A stretch of 64,000 nucleotides of DNA from Rhodocyclaceae bacterium (GCA_016721505.1 JADKHX010000006.1:1-64000); one strand, 5' to 3'; counted from the stretch's first letter, positions 8,296 to 17,946 are shown. Numbers and translations: made by a program. The notes: generated from the sequence alone by a model not told the origin.

Positions 8296-9747
8296 CTAGC
8301 GCAATGCGACCACGGCGGGTGGCTTCCACTCACCGTTAAGCACGGCGTCCTTCGGGACGTACAAACGTAGCGAAAGACGAAAATCACCATCCGGTGCAGG
8401 TAGCCAGTTGCCAACTTGGTCGCCTGTCGGCGGATCTTTTTGGAAATACAAAGTTAGCGATCCATCGGCATTGAATTTCAAGCCCTCCGTCCGATTGCCA
8501 ATGGCATATCGGTTAATTGGGTTATCAACGAAAAAATTAGTGTGGTCGTACATGGTCACTGACCAGAAGGCATCTACCGGCGGCAGCGAACCTTTGGCAA
8601 AAGTCAGTGAGTAACGCTTGTTGCCAGTGAGCGGATCACCCTGCCCGTCTTTGCGGGTGTTCAGATACAACGCTTCTTCCGCGGTGTTTTGCCCTAAGGA
8701 GCGGTAAGCGATGGCAGCACGCAGATTGAAGTCCTGACCCCACTTGCCAGCGTTCAAGTTATAAGCCCAACCATTTGATTCGCTGGCGCCGATTTTCATG
8801 GCCTCGGCTTTGATAATTTGTCGGCCAGCGGCGTAGCCACGCGCCAAACCTGCTTGCATTGAAGGGGACAAACGCTCTGGCAGGAAAGTCGAATCGACGG
8901 AAAGGCCAATCGCTGAAAACTGGCTGATCAAAACACGATCGACTGACGGCGGCGGGTTGTCCGCCATCAATTGCGCAGTCCAGGTAAAGTAAGTTTTCCA
9001 ATCCAGTTCATCGACCTGTTTTACCGGCATTTTGCTGGGCTTGGCTTGCAAGTTCCAACGCTGCTTGATCGGTGCTGCATCAACTACCGGCGACAGCATT
9101 TCTATTTGATATTGCTGCTGGATCGCAGCTACATTGGGCAAGTCTTTTTCGCCATCACCCAAGGTGCGCCCGATGATCCAGACCAAGCTTGTGGGTGACT
9201 GGATCACCTGCATTCCGGCAGGCGCTTTGCCTTTCCAACCTGGGCCAACGATCAAGTATTTGCCAGCCTTGGTTCCCGTCGCGCGCGTTCCGATGTAGCC
9301 AAAAACATTGGTGTAGGCATCTTCCAACATCAGCGAGTAATAACGCTTGCCGACATCCGGCACAGTGATTTGTGCCGCACCTTGTTTCAGGTCGACGAAT
9401 GCGGTGGAATAAATCGTATCGGCGTTTGGCGATACGACTTCTTTGCTGGCCGCCGTGACCAAATTACCGACGTGGCCAAAGCTGTTAAATGGTGCCCGCC
9501 CGCTGGGCAATGGTTTGTCGGTTGCGGTGAGACTTTGCGCCGTTGCAGCAGTAATCACCAAGGGATAAGCCCAGATGGTGGCTTGTACACCAAGCGCAAA
9601 GGCCAAGTCTTCTTGTGCCTGCTGCAGGTTGATCACTGGTGGTGCAGTGACTGCAACCGGCTTTGGCTCTTGCGCACTAACCGTCAAGTGCAGCGCACAA
9701 CAAGTCAGTACGAACAACACAGCACACCGGCCCAGCATCCTTTTCAT
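8296..9747 (-). CDS. DUF1254/DUF1214 domain secreted protein
   Basis: A 483-residue protein with a signal peptide (MKRMLGRCAVLFVLTCCAL to VSAQ). The N-terminal half has DUF1254 features (GVQATIWAYPLV, then NADTIYSTAFVDL) and the C-terminal part has the DUF1214 pattern (PVDAFWSVTMYD, NPINRYAIGNRT, DGSLTLYFQ). The biochemical role of this family is not established. The start at 9747 has AAGGAGC upstream at good spacing; the 13-residue longer reading to 9786 lacks a ribosome site. It lies between two sulfatase genes in the same direction with short gaps, so it is probably co-transcribed and may assist uptake or processing of the same substrate (inference). Confidence 0.85.
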   Translation of the reverse strand: MKRMLGRCAVLFVLTCCALHLTVSAQEPKPVAVTAPPVINLQQAQEDLAFALGVQATIWAYPLVITAATAQSLTATDKPLPSGRAPFNSFGHVGNLVTAASKEVVSPNADTIYSTAFVDLKQGAAQITVPDVGKRYYSLMLEDAYTNVFGYIGTRATGTKAGKYLIVGPGWKGKAPAGMQVIQSPTSLVWIIGRTLGDGEKDLPNVAAIQQQYQIEMLSPVVDAAPIKQRWNLQAKPSKMPVKQVDELDWKTYFTWTAQLMADNPPPSVDRVLISQFSAIGLSVDSTFLPERLSPSMQAGLARGYAAGRQIIKAEAMKIGASESNGWAYNLNAGKWGQDFNLRAAIAYRSLGQNTAEEALYLNTRKDGQGDPLTGNKRYSLTFAKGSLPPVDAFWSVTMYDHTNFFVDNPINRYAIGNRTEGLKFNADGSLTLYFQKDPPTGDQVGNWLPAPDGDFRLSLRLYVPKDAVLNGEWKPPAVVALR

Positions 9748-9792
9748 ATCTGCTCCTTGTGAATTAGTTCCAGCCAACGAATTCAAACTTTT

Positions 9793-11358
9793 CTAGCCAC
9801 CCGAAGCGCGACGCACACTTGCAGCTGCGTTGATCTGCTGCATCGTGCCCCAAACCATCTTCGTGACATCGCCAGACATGTTCACTTGGCGCGGCGGGAA
9901 CTCCTTGAAGCTCTCAAGATGCTGCTGCATCAAACCCATTACCGGCATATACACCCAGCCTTTGGCCTCGGTCCATGCACGGTTTATATCGCCGTCCTGA
10001 CGTTCAAACGGGTCCATTAACAGATTGGTAATCGGTGGGCGGCCATAGGGCTGCAATTGGTCATCCCATTTGCCGCCACGCTTGGATGCGATGGAAATTT
10101 TCCATGGCCCCAAACGTACTGCAGTCAAGTTTGCCTCGTCGTAATAGAAGACGTGGTTGCGTGCCGATTTCGAGCTTTTGCCGGTGAGAAAATCGGTTTG
10201 ATCAAAGCCATCCAGATGCACTTTGTAGCTCATCTCGCCGTACTTCTGGCCCTTCTTCAGCTTGGCCACCGTGTCGGCTTCGCCGCCGATGTTGGCCAGT
10301 GTCGGGAACCAATCTTCCATCGCCATGATGTCAGCCGATACTTGGCCTGGCTTGATGCGGCCGAGCCAGCGCACCACTGCAGGAACGCGCACGCCACCTT
10401 CCCAGGTTGTTCCCTTGTCACCACGAAATGGCGTGGTGCCGCCTTCCGGCCACATGTACTGATAAGCGCCATTGTCGGTGGTGTAAATCACGATCGTGTT
10501 CTCGGCGATGCCTAGATCGTCAAGTTGCTTGAGCAGTTCGCCAACGTGTCCATCGTGCTCAGCCAAACCAGCGCCATAGTTGTCATCGGCAGAAGCGCGG
10601 GACTTACCCTTAACCGCATCCTTCAAGTGGGTGAACACATGCATACGGGTTGAGTTGTGCCAGACAAAAAACGGCTTCTTCGCCTTGACTTGGCGCGCAA
10701 TGAAATCTTTGGAGTGCGCGAGAATTTCATCATCGACCGTTTCCATTCGCTTGGCCGTCAACGGGCCTTCGTCGTTGGTCTTGCCGTCAGCCGAGCCGGA
10801 AACCACACCGCGCGGCAGGAATGCCGTGCTCTTGCCCATGATCCGGGTGCGGTCCAAATCCGCTGGCTCTTCTTGCGCGTTTAAGTGATACAGGTTGCCC
10901 CAGAATTCATCGAAACCGCGGCGATGCGGCAAGTTCTCTTCCAGATCGCCAAGGTGATTTTTGCCGAATTGCCCGGTGGCATAACCTTTGGTTTTGAGCA
11001 CTTCCGCCAGCGTCACATCTTCTTTTTTCAGCCCGGTGGTGGAGCCTGGCAATCCAACCAAGGTCATGCCAGTGCGAACCGGTAGCTGGCCGGTAATGAA
11101 TGCCGCACGCCCCGCCGTGCAACTTGGATGGCTATAAAAGGAAGTGAAGCGAACGCCTTCGCGTCCGATACGGTCGATGTTCGGCGTTTGCACTCCCATG
11201 ATGTCGCCGCCATAGGACGAGACATTCGAGTAACCGATGTCGTCACCGAAAATCACCAGAATGTTAGGTGCACCGGAGCTTGCTGCCCCAGCCGACGAGA
11301 TTCCGCCAGCGCAAATCATCATGATTAACAGCAGCCGATTTAGTGTGCTCATCCTCAT
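9793..11358 (-). CDS. Arylsulfatase with CTAGR active-site variant
   Basis: A 521-residue secreted sulfatase-fold protein, first gene of the cluster. Signal peptide about residues 1-25; metal ligands in FGDDIGYSN (38-46); the formylglycine site reads C80-T-A-G-R, with Ala where the usual motif has Pro. CxAxR sites are known in a subset of sulfatases, so it may still be matured, but the modifying enzyme could differ from that of its neighbour. TTDNGAY and EGGVRVPAV are present. Two ATG codons six bases apart are possible starts (11358 and 11352). The divergent AraC regulator begins 139 bases upstream. Confidence 0.85.
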   Translation of the reverse strand: MRMSTLNRLLLIMMICAGGISSAGAASSGAPNILVIFGDDIGYSNVSSYGGDIMGVQTPNIDRIGREGVRFTSFYSHPSCTAGRAAFITGQLPVRTGMTLVGLPGSTTGLKKEDVTLAEVLKTKGYATGQFGKNHLGDLEENLPHRRGFDEFWGNLYHLNAQEEPADLDRTRIMGKSTAFLPRGVVSGSADGKTNDEGPLTAKRMETVDDEILAHSKDFIARQVKAKKPFFVWHNSTRMHVFTHLKDAVKGKSRASADDNYGAGLAEHDGHVGELLKQLDDLGIAENTIVIYTTDNGAYQYMWPEGGTTPFRGDKGTTWEGGVRVPAVVRWLGRIKPGQVSADIMAMEDWFPTLANIGGEADTVAKLKKGQKYGEMSYKVHLDGFDQTDFLTGKSSKSARNHVFYYDEANLTAVRLGPWKISIASKRGGKWDDQLQPYGRPPITNLLMDPFERQDGDINRAWTEAKGWVYMPVMGLMQQHLESFKEFPPRQVNMSGDVTKMVWGTMQQINAAASVRRASGG

Positions 11359-11497
11359 CCTCGCGTAACAGTTTTTGTGAGCTCCGGCGTTGCGTGTTTG
11401 CTCCGTAGCGTCGTGGTTTTTCCACGATGGCGGGAGACTAATGATTGCCCTGCCCTATTTCTTGTTGATTTGGGCCAATTTACTTAGAATCGGAGAC

Positions 11498-12535
11498 ATG
11501 AAATTGTCGTCATCGACTGCCGAATATCACTCACGTGCCGAATCGTTCACCGGTTTGCAAGCGATGGCCGACTCATTGGGCCGCCCGCTAGAGCCCGTTT
11601 TACGCCGCCACGGTTTTACGGTCGACGTATTGACCGATCCCGAAGCGATCATTTCGTACAACGCGCTGTGCAGACTGCTCGAGACCTGCGCCGACGAATG
11701 GGACTGCCCTGATTTCGGTTTACGCTTGGCCAAGCTACAGAACTTGAACATTCTCGGCCCGGTAGGCTTGATTGCGCGACTTTCGGATACCGTTGGCGAA
11801 GCATTGAAGGCGCTCAGTAGCCGGATGGCCATTCACTCGAACGGCTTTACCGTTAGCCTCGATGAAGGCAACCCTAAGACGGGCACGCCAGCATCGATTA
11901 CCTACACACCGAAACCGCGCTCAGGCTCTGGTCGGCAAATCGTCGAGCTCTCAGTCGGGATCAGCAAGAACATACTGGCGATGGCAGCGGGCATGGATTC
12001 ATTTAAGCCGGTGAGAGTCGGCTTTCAGCATCCGGCACCTGCAGATCCAGCACCGGCAAAACGATTTTTCGGCGGGCCGGTGTATTACGGCGAAGCGTCA
12101 AACAGTTTGTATTTTGATCCGGCGATCTTGCAGATGCCGACCGCGATTCGCGACACCGCTTACGCCCCGCTGATTTGCGCCTACTTCGATCAGCTCAAGC
12201 CGCAAATCGAGGACGACATCGTCAGCCTGACGCGGCGTCTGATTGAAAAGATGCTGGCTACCGGCCGCTGCTCGCGAGAGTTCATTGCCGATTGCTTGCA
12301 TCTGCACCCACGCACCCTGCAACGTCGCCTCAGTGATGAAGGTGTAACGTTTAACCAGTTGCTCGACGACTACCGGAAATCACTCGCGCTTGATCTTGTT
12401 TCGCATGGCAACGCCTCGCTGACGCAAGTTGCCGATACCTTGGGCTATGCCGATCAAAGCTCATTTCATCAGGCATTCCGGCGCTGGACCAAGACCACGC
12501 CAATGAAGTTTCGCAATAGTGCCGTGATGGCTTAG
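11498..12535 (+). CDS. AraC-family transcriptional regulator with arabinose-binding-type N-terminal domain
   Basis: 345 residues. The N-terminal two thirds match the Arabinose_bd-type domain of the OruR/ArgR-like AraC subgroup (ALCRLLETCADEWDCPDFGLRLA), and the C-terminal 90 residues form the double helix-turn-helix (LHLHPRTLQRRLSDEG, then VADTLGYADQSSFHQAFRRW). The ATG at 11498 has CGGAGAC next to it; an in-frame start at 11390 would add a hydrophobic leader without support. It is divergent from the sulfatase cluster with a shared 139-base intergenic region, so control of that cluster is likely (inference). The inducer is unknown. Confidence 0.87.
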   Translation: MKLSSSTAEYHSRAESFTGLQAMADSLGRPLEPVLRRHGFTVDVLTDPEAIISYNALCRLLETCADEWDCPDFGLRLAKLQNLNILGPVGLIARLSDTVGEALKALSSRMAIHSNGFTVSLDEGNPKTGTPASITYTPKPRSGSGRQIVELSVGISKNILAMAAGMDSFKPVRVGFQHPAPADPAPAKRFFGGPVYYGEASNSLYFDPAILQMPTAIRDTAYAPLICAYFDQLKPQIEDDIVSLTRRLIEKMLATGRCSREFIADCLHLHPRTLQRRLSDEGVTFNQLLDDYRKSLALDLVSHGNASLTQVADTLGYADQSSFHQAFRRWTKTTPMKFRNSAVMA

Positions 12536-12841
12536 CGCCACCGTACCCGTTTATTTTTCCAGCATTCCGCAAAGGGAGATCGCACCTGCGCTACTGTCGT
12601 TAAAAATCAGCGTCGAATTGATCCCGATGTACACGCTTGCCACGCTCGGGGCATTTGGGACAATTCATCGTATCGTTGGTGTACTTCGGCGCTAACGGTT
12701 CGGTGAATCCTTCCCAACGAACCTAAACTGTCACAGCAATTACTCAGGTTTTTCCGAAATGTCCCTAAGTAAATTTCAGTTTGTACGATGCCTTGATCAT
12801 CCCTAAACTTCACCGTCTACCAATCCGTTTTGGAGTTTTCA
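12536..12841. other. Intergenic region upstream of htpX
   Basis: No gene seen. It must hold the htpX promoter. I looked for a heat-shock (sigma-32) type promoter and found only a weak CTTGAT-like match near 12791, without a convincing -10 box. Confidence 0.4.
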
Positions 12842-13720
12842 ATGAAACGCATCTTCTTATTCCTTGCTACCAACCTCGCCATCATGGTGGTACTGGGTAT
12901 CGTCGTCTCGCTTACCGGTGCCAATCGCTTTATGGGCCCGGCCGGGCTTGATCTGCCAACGCTGCTAATGTTCTCCGCAATCATGGGCTTCGGAGGTTCA
13001 TTTATCTCACTGTTCATGTCCAAGTTCATCGCCAAATGGAGCACCGGCGCGCGTGTCATTACACAGCCACAAGATGCGACCGAGCGATGGCTGGTTGAGA
13101 CCGTGCAACGCTTTGCCAGCAAAGCCAATCTGACAATGCCGGAAGTGGCGATTTACGACGGCGAACCCAACGCTTTTGCGACCGGCGCATCTCGCAATAG
13201 CTCATTGGTCGCCGTCTCTACCGGCTTGCTGCAAACTATGTCACGTCAGGAAGCTGAGGCAGTAATCGCCCATGAAGTCGCACACATCGCCAACGGCGAT
13301 ATGGTGACGCTGACTTTGATTCAGGGCGTAGTAAATACTTTCGTATTTTTCCTCGCTCGCGTGGTTGGCTATCTGGTCGACTCGTTCCTGCGTCGTGGCT
13401 CAGACTCATCCGGCCCGGGCATCGGCTACATGGTTACCGTGTTGGTGTGCGACATCGTCTTTGGCATTCTCGCCAGCGTTATCGTGATGTACTTTTCGCG
13501 CCAACGTGAGTTCCGCGCCGATGCAGGCGCTGCGCAACTCATGGGTACGCCACAGCACATGATGGCTGCATTGCGTCGTCTGGGTGGGATGGCACCTGGC
13601 GCGCTACCGCAGAATGTGGCGACTGCCGGCATCACCGGTCGGCCGGGTTGGATGGCGCTGTTCTCAAGCCACCCACCCTTGGAAGAACGCATCGCTGCGC
13701 TGGCATCCGGTCGCCAGTAA
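12842..13720 (+). CDS. htpX: Protease HtpX (membrane zinc metalloprotease, M48)
   Basis: Inner-membrane protease that degrades misfolded membrane proteins, working alongside FtsH. 292 residues, normal for the family. Two N-terminal membrane segments (about 5-25 and 38-60), the zinc motif H144-E-V-A-H148 in VIAHEVAHIANGD, a second pair of membrane segments (about 155-220) and the third ligand region REFRADAGAA. The ATG at 12842 has GGAG seven to eight bases upstream; the frame extends four codons further without support. Followed 43 bases later by the TerC gene in the same direction. Confidence 0.95.
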   Translation: MKRIFLFLATNLAIMVVLGIVVSLTGANRFMGPAGLDLPTLLMFSAIMGFGGSFISLFMSKFIAKWSTGARVITQPQDATERWLVETVQRFASKANLTMPEVAIYDGEPNAFATGASRNSSLVAVSTGLLQTMSRQEAEAVIAHEVAHIANGDMVTLTLIQGVVNTFVFFLARVVGYLVDSFLRRGSDSSGPGIGYMVTVLVCDIVFGILASVIVMYFSRQREFRADAGAAQLMGTPQHMMAALRRLGGMAPGALPQNVATAGITGRPGWMALFSSHPPLEERIAALASGRQ

Positions 13721-13763
13721 TTCGATTTACGCCATGCTGTATTAACCCAGACGAAAGCCCACC

Positions 13764-14516
13764 ATGATCGAATTGCTCTTGATGCCCGAAATCTGGGTCG
13801 CCTTTTTTACCCTCACCGCGCTCGAACTGGTGCTCGGGATCGACAACATCATTTTCATTTCGATCTTGGTCGACAAACTCCCGCGCGAAAAACAAGAACT
13901 TGCACGGCGAGTCGGATTGTTCATGGCGATGTTTATGCGCATCGCGCTGCTGTTGGTGTTGTCATGGATCGTTGGCCTCACCACGCCGGTGTTCTCGCTT
14001 TTCGGTCACGACGTATCAGGCCGCGACATTATCTTGATTGTCGGCGGTCTGTTCCTGATCTGGAAAAGCACCGGCGAAGTGCATCAGCTATTGGAAGGTG
14101 AAGAAGGTGAAGCATCGGCCAAAGTACCATCAACCTTTTTCGGCGTCATCGCGCAGATCGCCATCATCGATCTAGTCTTCTCGCTTGATTCCATCATCAC
14201 TGCGGTCGGCATGGTCAGCGAAGTCGCCGTCATGATCGCTGCGGTCGTGGCATCCGTCGGGCTGATGATGCTGTTTGCCAGCGCCATCGGGCGATTTGTA
14301 TCCGCACATCCCACCATTAAGATGTTAGCTCTGTCTTTCCTTGTTGTGGTCGGCGTGGTCTTGATCGCTGACGGAATGGGCACCCACGTGCCAAAGGGCT
14401 ATATCTACTTCGCGATGGCGTTTTCAGTCGGTGTTGAGATGCTCAATATCCGGCTACGCAAAAAGGGTGTCAAACCGGTTGATTTGCATGAAGCTTATGT
14501 GCGGTCGTCGAATTGA
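13764..14516 (+). CDS. TerC-family integral membrane protein
   Basis: 250 residues with about seven membrane segments. Acidic residues sit within the membrane segments in the pattern typical of TerC (LELVLGIDNIIF at about 20-31 and DLVFSLDSIITAVG at about 139-152), implicated in metal-ion, especially manganese, export or metallation of exported proteins. A short acidic loop (LLEGEEGEA) follows the third segment. No CBS or CorC domain is fused at the C-terminus. The ribosome site is weak. Nothing in the context fixes the substrate. Confidence 0.85.
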   Translation: MIELLLMPEIWVAFFTLTALELVLGIDNIIFISILVDKLPREKQELARRVGLFMAMFMRIALLLVLSWIVGLTTPVFSLFGHDVSGRDIILIVGGLFLIWKSTGEVHQLLEGEEGEASAKVPSTFFGVIAQIAIIDLVFSLDSIITAVGMVSEVAVMIAAVVASVGLMMLFASAIGRFVSAHPTIKMLALSFLVVVGVVLIADGMGTHVPKGYIYFAMAFSVGVEMLNIRLRKKGVKPVDLHEAYVRSSN

Positions 14517-14543
14517 CAATGATCGAATGCCTGGTTTCGGTGC

Positions 14544-15032
14544 TCACCAGACCTTGACTTTGAACTGCAGCGCCAGCGCACCATCAAAGCGGTTCGCGAC
14601 CGTTGGGATCAGCGTTAAGTTGACGCCAAAGGTAGTGCCTTCGATTGAGACTACCGGAACCGGTGCCACAAACCAGCCGCCGTTGCGATAGTTGGGGTAG
14701 CCATCGAAAGCGCCCGCGACCACGCCGGCACCGATCTGCACACCTTTCCATTGCCAATGCAGTGGTAACCATTGATACGCTCCGTAGCGGGATCGGTGAC
14801 TGTTACTGTTGATGAAGGTGCCAGCCATGAGCCGATGGTCCTCAGCGACCTTCACCTCAGCACCAAAGCCAAGATTGCTGTTGCGCAAACCTTTGCTCGA
14901 GTCAAAATGTTGCGAATAGATCCCGGGGTTTAGCCAAACTTGGTAGGCACTTTCCGCTGCTTGGTCCGCCGCCTGCGCATTCGCAATCATAGAAATTGCA
15001 AAGAGTGACAGCGCAAAAAAGTGTTTGGTCAT
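14544..15032 (-). CDS. Predicted small outer-membrane beta-barrel protein
   Basis: 162 residues with a signal peptide (MTKHFFALSLFAISMIANAQA) and a mature part of alternating hydrophobic residues with many Gly, Asn and aromatics, ending in an aromatic Trp after KVKV, as expected for an outer-membrane barrel recognised by BamA. The size is near that of eight-stranded barrels such as PagP, but I see no definite catalytic motif and do not claim that function. Convergent with terC, 27 bases apart. Confidence 0.6.
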   Translation of the reverse strand: MTKHFFALSLFAISMIANAQAADQAAESAYQVWLNPGIYSQHFDSSKGLRNSNLGFGAEVKVAEDHRLMAGTFINSNSHRSRYGAYQWLPLHWQWKGVQIGAGVVAGAFDGYPNYRNGGWFVAPVPVVSIEGTTFGVNLTLIPTVANRFDGALALQFKVKVW

Positions 15033-15125
15033 CGCTTATGTCCCTTATGTTTTCAATCCATCACCAATTGCTCAGCATCCCGCTGATGCGGCTGCTTTTA
15101 TTGAACTATAGAGATGCTATGGCAT

Positions 15126-15707
15126 TTATGGCTTAACGGGTTGCGCCGAGGGCCAATCGGTGTCGCCGGTACGTTTCAATGTCATCTCAATAATCTGGCG
15201 CGGTGGTTTGTCCTTGGCCAGGTATTCGCCTACTTCGTGCCAAACGCCATCAACAATGTTGATCGTGTAGCGCATCGTTGCGTTCGGACCGGCTGGCAGT
15301 TCCCACACTACACCGGTAGGGATAGATTCCATACGGAAGGTTCCGGAGCGACCCTGTGTATAGGCATGAAACTCGTAGGCACCGGTCTTGACATCGGCTG
15401 CCACCGTACCAAAGGCATTGAATGCCAGCGAGCCGTCACTCTTGTAGCCGCGCCCCTCGATCACCAGTACATCGCCGTTAAGCATTGCTCCGACCCGCTC
15501 AGTCTGCCGCACTTGGTAGGGCTTGCCGTCCGGGCCTGTGCCTTTGGCGTCGCCGACCCAAGTGCCTTTGAGCATGTCGAGCTTTTTCATCAATTCATTG
15601 GGCGCCGAAACGCCTTCGGCAGCAGCCGCTGTGGCCGCTAGCGCGACCGTTAGCAGGATGCCCTGAATCAGATTGACCAGTGCATTAGTACGGTTGGTTT
15701 TTTTCAT
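15126..15707 (-). CDS. Secreted DUF1579-like protein
   Basis: 193 residues with a signal peptide (about 1-29, ending ATAAAA). The mature region begins with a pattern (LDMLKGTWVGDAKG) seen in DUF1579 and lipocalin-like lipid-binding folds, followed by antiparallel-strand-like sequence. The ATG at 15707 has AGGG upstream and begins the signal peptide; the frame remains open to 15806. No enzymatic motif seen. The next gene upstream is an AraC regulator in the same direction whose stop is about 90 bases before it. Confidence 0.6.
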   Translation of the reverse strand: MKKTNRTNALVNLIQGILLTVALAATAAAAEGVSAPNELMKKLDMLKGTWVGDAKGTGPDGKPYQVRQTERVGAMLNGDVLVIEGRGYKSDGSLAFNAFGTVAADVKTGAYEFHAYTQGRSGTFRMESIPTGVVWELPAGPNATMRYTINIVDGVWHEVGEYLAKDKPPRQIIEMTLKRTGDTDWPSAQPVKP

Positions 15708-15795
15708 TTTGATGACCCTGATTGGTTGCGGAAAGACCAAACCATACGCAATCGCGCGTGACAACAATTGTAAATTTCGGACAACACCACGCGCC

Positions 15796-16599
15796 TTAGT
15801 TTTCACCGTTCAGTCCAGATACATTGGTGTGCTGAATTTGACTCAAATATTGGTGCAACAGTTGTGGCGACATACCAAAAATGGCGCGCAATTCATGCGA
15901 AAAATGCGCCTGATCAGCGAACCCGTGTTCGGATGCAATCGCCGCAACGCCCAGACGTTTGTTTTGCAATAGATCAATGCAGGCGCGCCGTACTCGACGC
16001 AAGCGCGAAAACACCTTTGGCGTGACCCCAACCTCGGCCACAAACCGCCGCCGTAACTGGCGCTCGCTGAGTCCAGACGATTCCAACAACACGCTCAAGG
16101 ATTCATTGCCCTCAGTTTGAATCAACAAGGAAACGACCTTTTGCACAGCATCATCGAGTAGGCGCGCGTGATCAACATAATCGGCAAACACTCGTTCAAT
16201 TCCCGATGAGAATGCCGCCAAGGACTGTGGCAACGGCGACAAGCAGACGCACAACGATGCATAACATTCGGGCATGACAGTTTCGAGCGGTAAATTTCTA
16301 CCGACGATCAAGGCAACATCAATGCCCAGAAAAGCTCGCAAAGCGCCAGGCTGCAGGCGCACGCCACGATAGCGAACGCCGCGATAAATCGGTACGCGCA
16401 TTGCCACCGCACTTGGCCCCGACAAGGAAGCATACAACCGCCCTTGCGGACCAGGCTCGACCAAAGTCAGATTGCATGCGCCATCCGGCATGACCACATG
16501 ATCGACTTGAAACGGATCCTCGGCCGCTGTTTCAAAAGCCCAGAATCGGCTTACTAGCGCTGCAAACTCCGGCCTTGGTGCTTGTTCTTCGTATTGCAT
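15796..16599 (-). CDS. AraC-family transcriptional regulator
   Basis: 267 residues. The N-terminal domain (SRFWAFET, HVVMPDGACNLTLVEPG, YRGVRLQPGALRAFLG) is the DUF6597-type sensor found in many short AraC proteins. The C-terminus has the paired helix-turn-helix (SSGLSERQLRRRFVAEVG, then IASEHGFADQAHFSHELRAIFG). It is preceded by the oxidoreductase gene in the same direction and may regulate it or the secreted protein downstream, but the sequence does not decide. Confidence 0.8.
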   Translation of the reverse strand: MQYEEQAPRPEFAALVSRFWAFETAAEDPFQVDHVVMPDGACNLTLVEPGPQGRLYASLSGPSAVAMRVPIYRGVRYRGVRLQPGALRAFLGIDVALIVGRNLPLETVMPECYASLCVCLSPLPQSLAAFSSGIERVFADYVDHARLLDDAVQKVVSLLIQTEGNESLSVLLESSGLSERQLRRRFVAEVGVTPKVFSRLRRVRRACIDLLQNKRLGVAAIASEHGFADQAHFSHELRAIFGMSPQLLHQYLSQIQHTNVSGLNGEN

Positions 16600-16623
16600 C
16601 AGTAACTTTGCAGATCGGATTTC

Positions 16624-16651
16624 AACAGCGTGTGACCAGCACCAACTGATG
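16624..16651 (-). repeat. Short dispersed element, intergenic
   Basis: On the plus strand AACAGCGTGTGACC then AGCACCAACTGAT: a diverged copy in the gap between the AraC gene and the oxidoreductase gene. Confidence 0.75.
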
Positions 16652-16712
16652 AATTGCCTTTTTGCGATCTATGAGAATCGTCGCTAATGCCGCCACAGTA
16701 CCGACAAAAAAA

Positions 16713-17855
16713 CTAAGCCGGCAAGCTTGGATTAATCAGAAACTTGGTGCCCGTAGTTCGTTGTGCATAAATCGCGATTTCGCTCGGTTGCAAAGCTGCG
16801 GCGAGCGAAATTTCGCGCGAGTAGTGGCTGGCAAAAGTTGTCTTGAGTTCTGCCAGCACGCGCGCCTGCATTGCTTGCATGGCTTCGACGCCGATCTTCG
16901 CCAGATATGGGGTGAGTAACCAGCCGTTGAGGGAGAAGGCGAAGCCAAAGTTGCGCTTGAGCACCGTTGGCCCGGTATCGAGTGCGCCATAGACATAGAC
17001 TTGTTTAAGCGTGTTCGAACCGTAGCCGCTATAGGCTTTGGCTTTGCGATTTATCGCGACTTCCATGCAACTGAAAATTTGGCTGATCAAGGTGCCACCG
17101 CCGATAGCATCAAATGCGATGGTCGCGCCGGTTTCGGCAAGTTTATTGGTCAGATCCTCAACGAAATCTGGCGCGCTGGAATTGCAAATGTACTTTGCGC
17201 CCATGTCGCGCAATAGCGCTTCCTGCTCCGCATTGCGAACAATATTGACCAAGTTGATACCGTCCTTGATGCAAATTCGGTTGAGCATTTGACCTAGATT
17301 GCTTGCCGCCGCGGTGTGCACCAATGCGCTATGCCCTTCGCGGCGCATTGCATCGGTCATACTCAAAGCCGTCATCGGATTCACAAAAATCGACGCGCCA
17401 TCGGCGGCTGAAGCTCCCTCAGGCAGCGGGACGCACTGCGCCACTTTGGCGGTGCGAAATTGGGTGTACATCGCGCCGCCCACCATCGCAACTGTTCGCC
17501 CTAGCAAAGCCTGTGCTTGTGGCGAGCTGCCAGCGCGCACCACCACACCGGCGCCTTCGTTGCCCACCGGCATCGACACGCCGACACGTCCCTGCATGGC
17601 TTTCATCGCAGCTTCGGGGATCGCCGAAGTGACTATTGGTCGTTCTGTCGTACCGCTTAATTTGGCCGTGGTTAGATCTGCCATGCCAAACAAAAGACCC
17701 AGATCGGACGGATTGATCGGTGTAGCTGTCACTTGAATAACAACTTCGTCCGCTCCCGGGTCAGCGATATCAAACTGTTGCAAGGAAATCTCCAATTCGC
17801 CATTGGGCGTGACCAGAGAACGGAGTTGCAGGCCGGTGGTTGCGGTAGTGGTCAT
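16713..17855 (-). CDS. Medium-chain dehydrogenase/reductase (quinone-oxidoreductase-like)
   Basis: 380 residues with the MDR fold: an N-terminal GroES-like part (VIQVTATPINPSDLGLLFG, then MPVGNEGAGVVV) and a nucleotide-binding part in which the usual glycine-rich motif is replaced by VHTAAASNLGQM. The catalytic and structural zinc cysteines of alcohol dehydrogenases are absent, so it belongs with the zinc-independent quinone oxidoreductase or crotonyl-CoA-reductase-like branch. The start has AAGGA upstream. It is followed upstream by a saccharopine-dehydrogenase-like gene, possibly in the same lipid-related unit (inference). Confidence 0.75.
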   Translation of the reverse strand: MTTTATTGLQLRSLVTPNGELEISLQQFDIADPGADEVVIQVTATPINPSDLGLLFGMADLTTAKLSGTTERPIVTSAIPEAAMKAMQGRVGVSMPVGNEGAGVVVRAGSSPQAQALLGRTVAMVGGAMYTQFRTAKVAQCVPLPEGASAADGASIFVNPMTALSMTDAMRREGHSALVHTAAASNLGQMLNRICIKDGINLVNIVRNAEQEALLRDMGAKYICNSSAPDFVEDLTNKLAETGATIAFDAIGGGTLISQIFSCMEVAINRKAKAYSGYGSNTLKQVYVYGALDTGPTVLKRNFGFAFSLNGWLLTPYLAKIGVEAMQAMQARVLAELKTTFASHYSREISLAAALQPSEIAIYAQRTTGTKFLINPSLPA

Positions 17856-17946
17856 GATGTTTTCCTTCGTGGGGACAATCGGGAGTTTATGGATGGGCGC
17901 GAGGCAAAACCGACGGGTGGCGAATCAGGCAAGCGGACGTCGAGTA

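Noticed and set aside
10057..10515. Antisense open frame opposite the first sulfatase
   Set aside because: Shadow of a clear sulfatase; composition follows the complementary codons.
12785..12825. Heat-shock promoter for htpX
   Set aside because: Only a partial CTTGA match and no CCCCAT-like -10 box.
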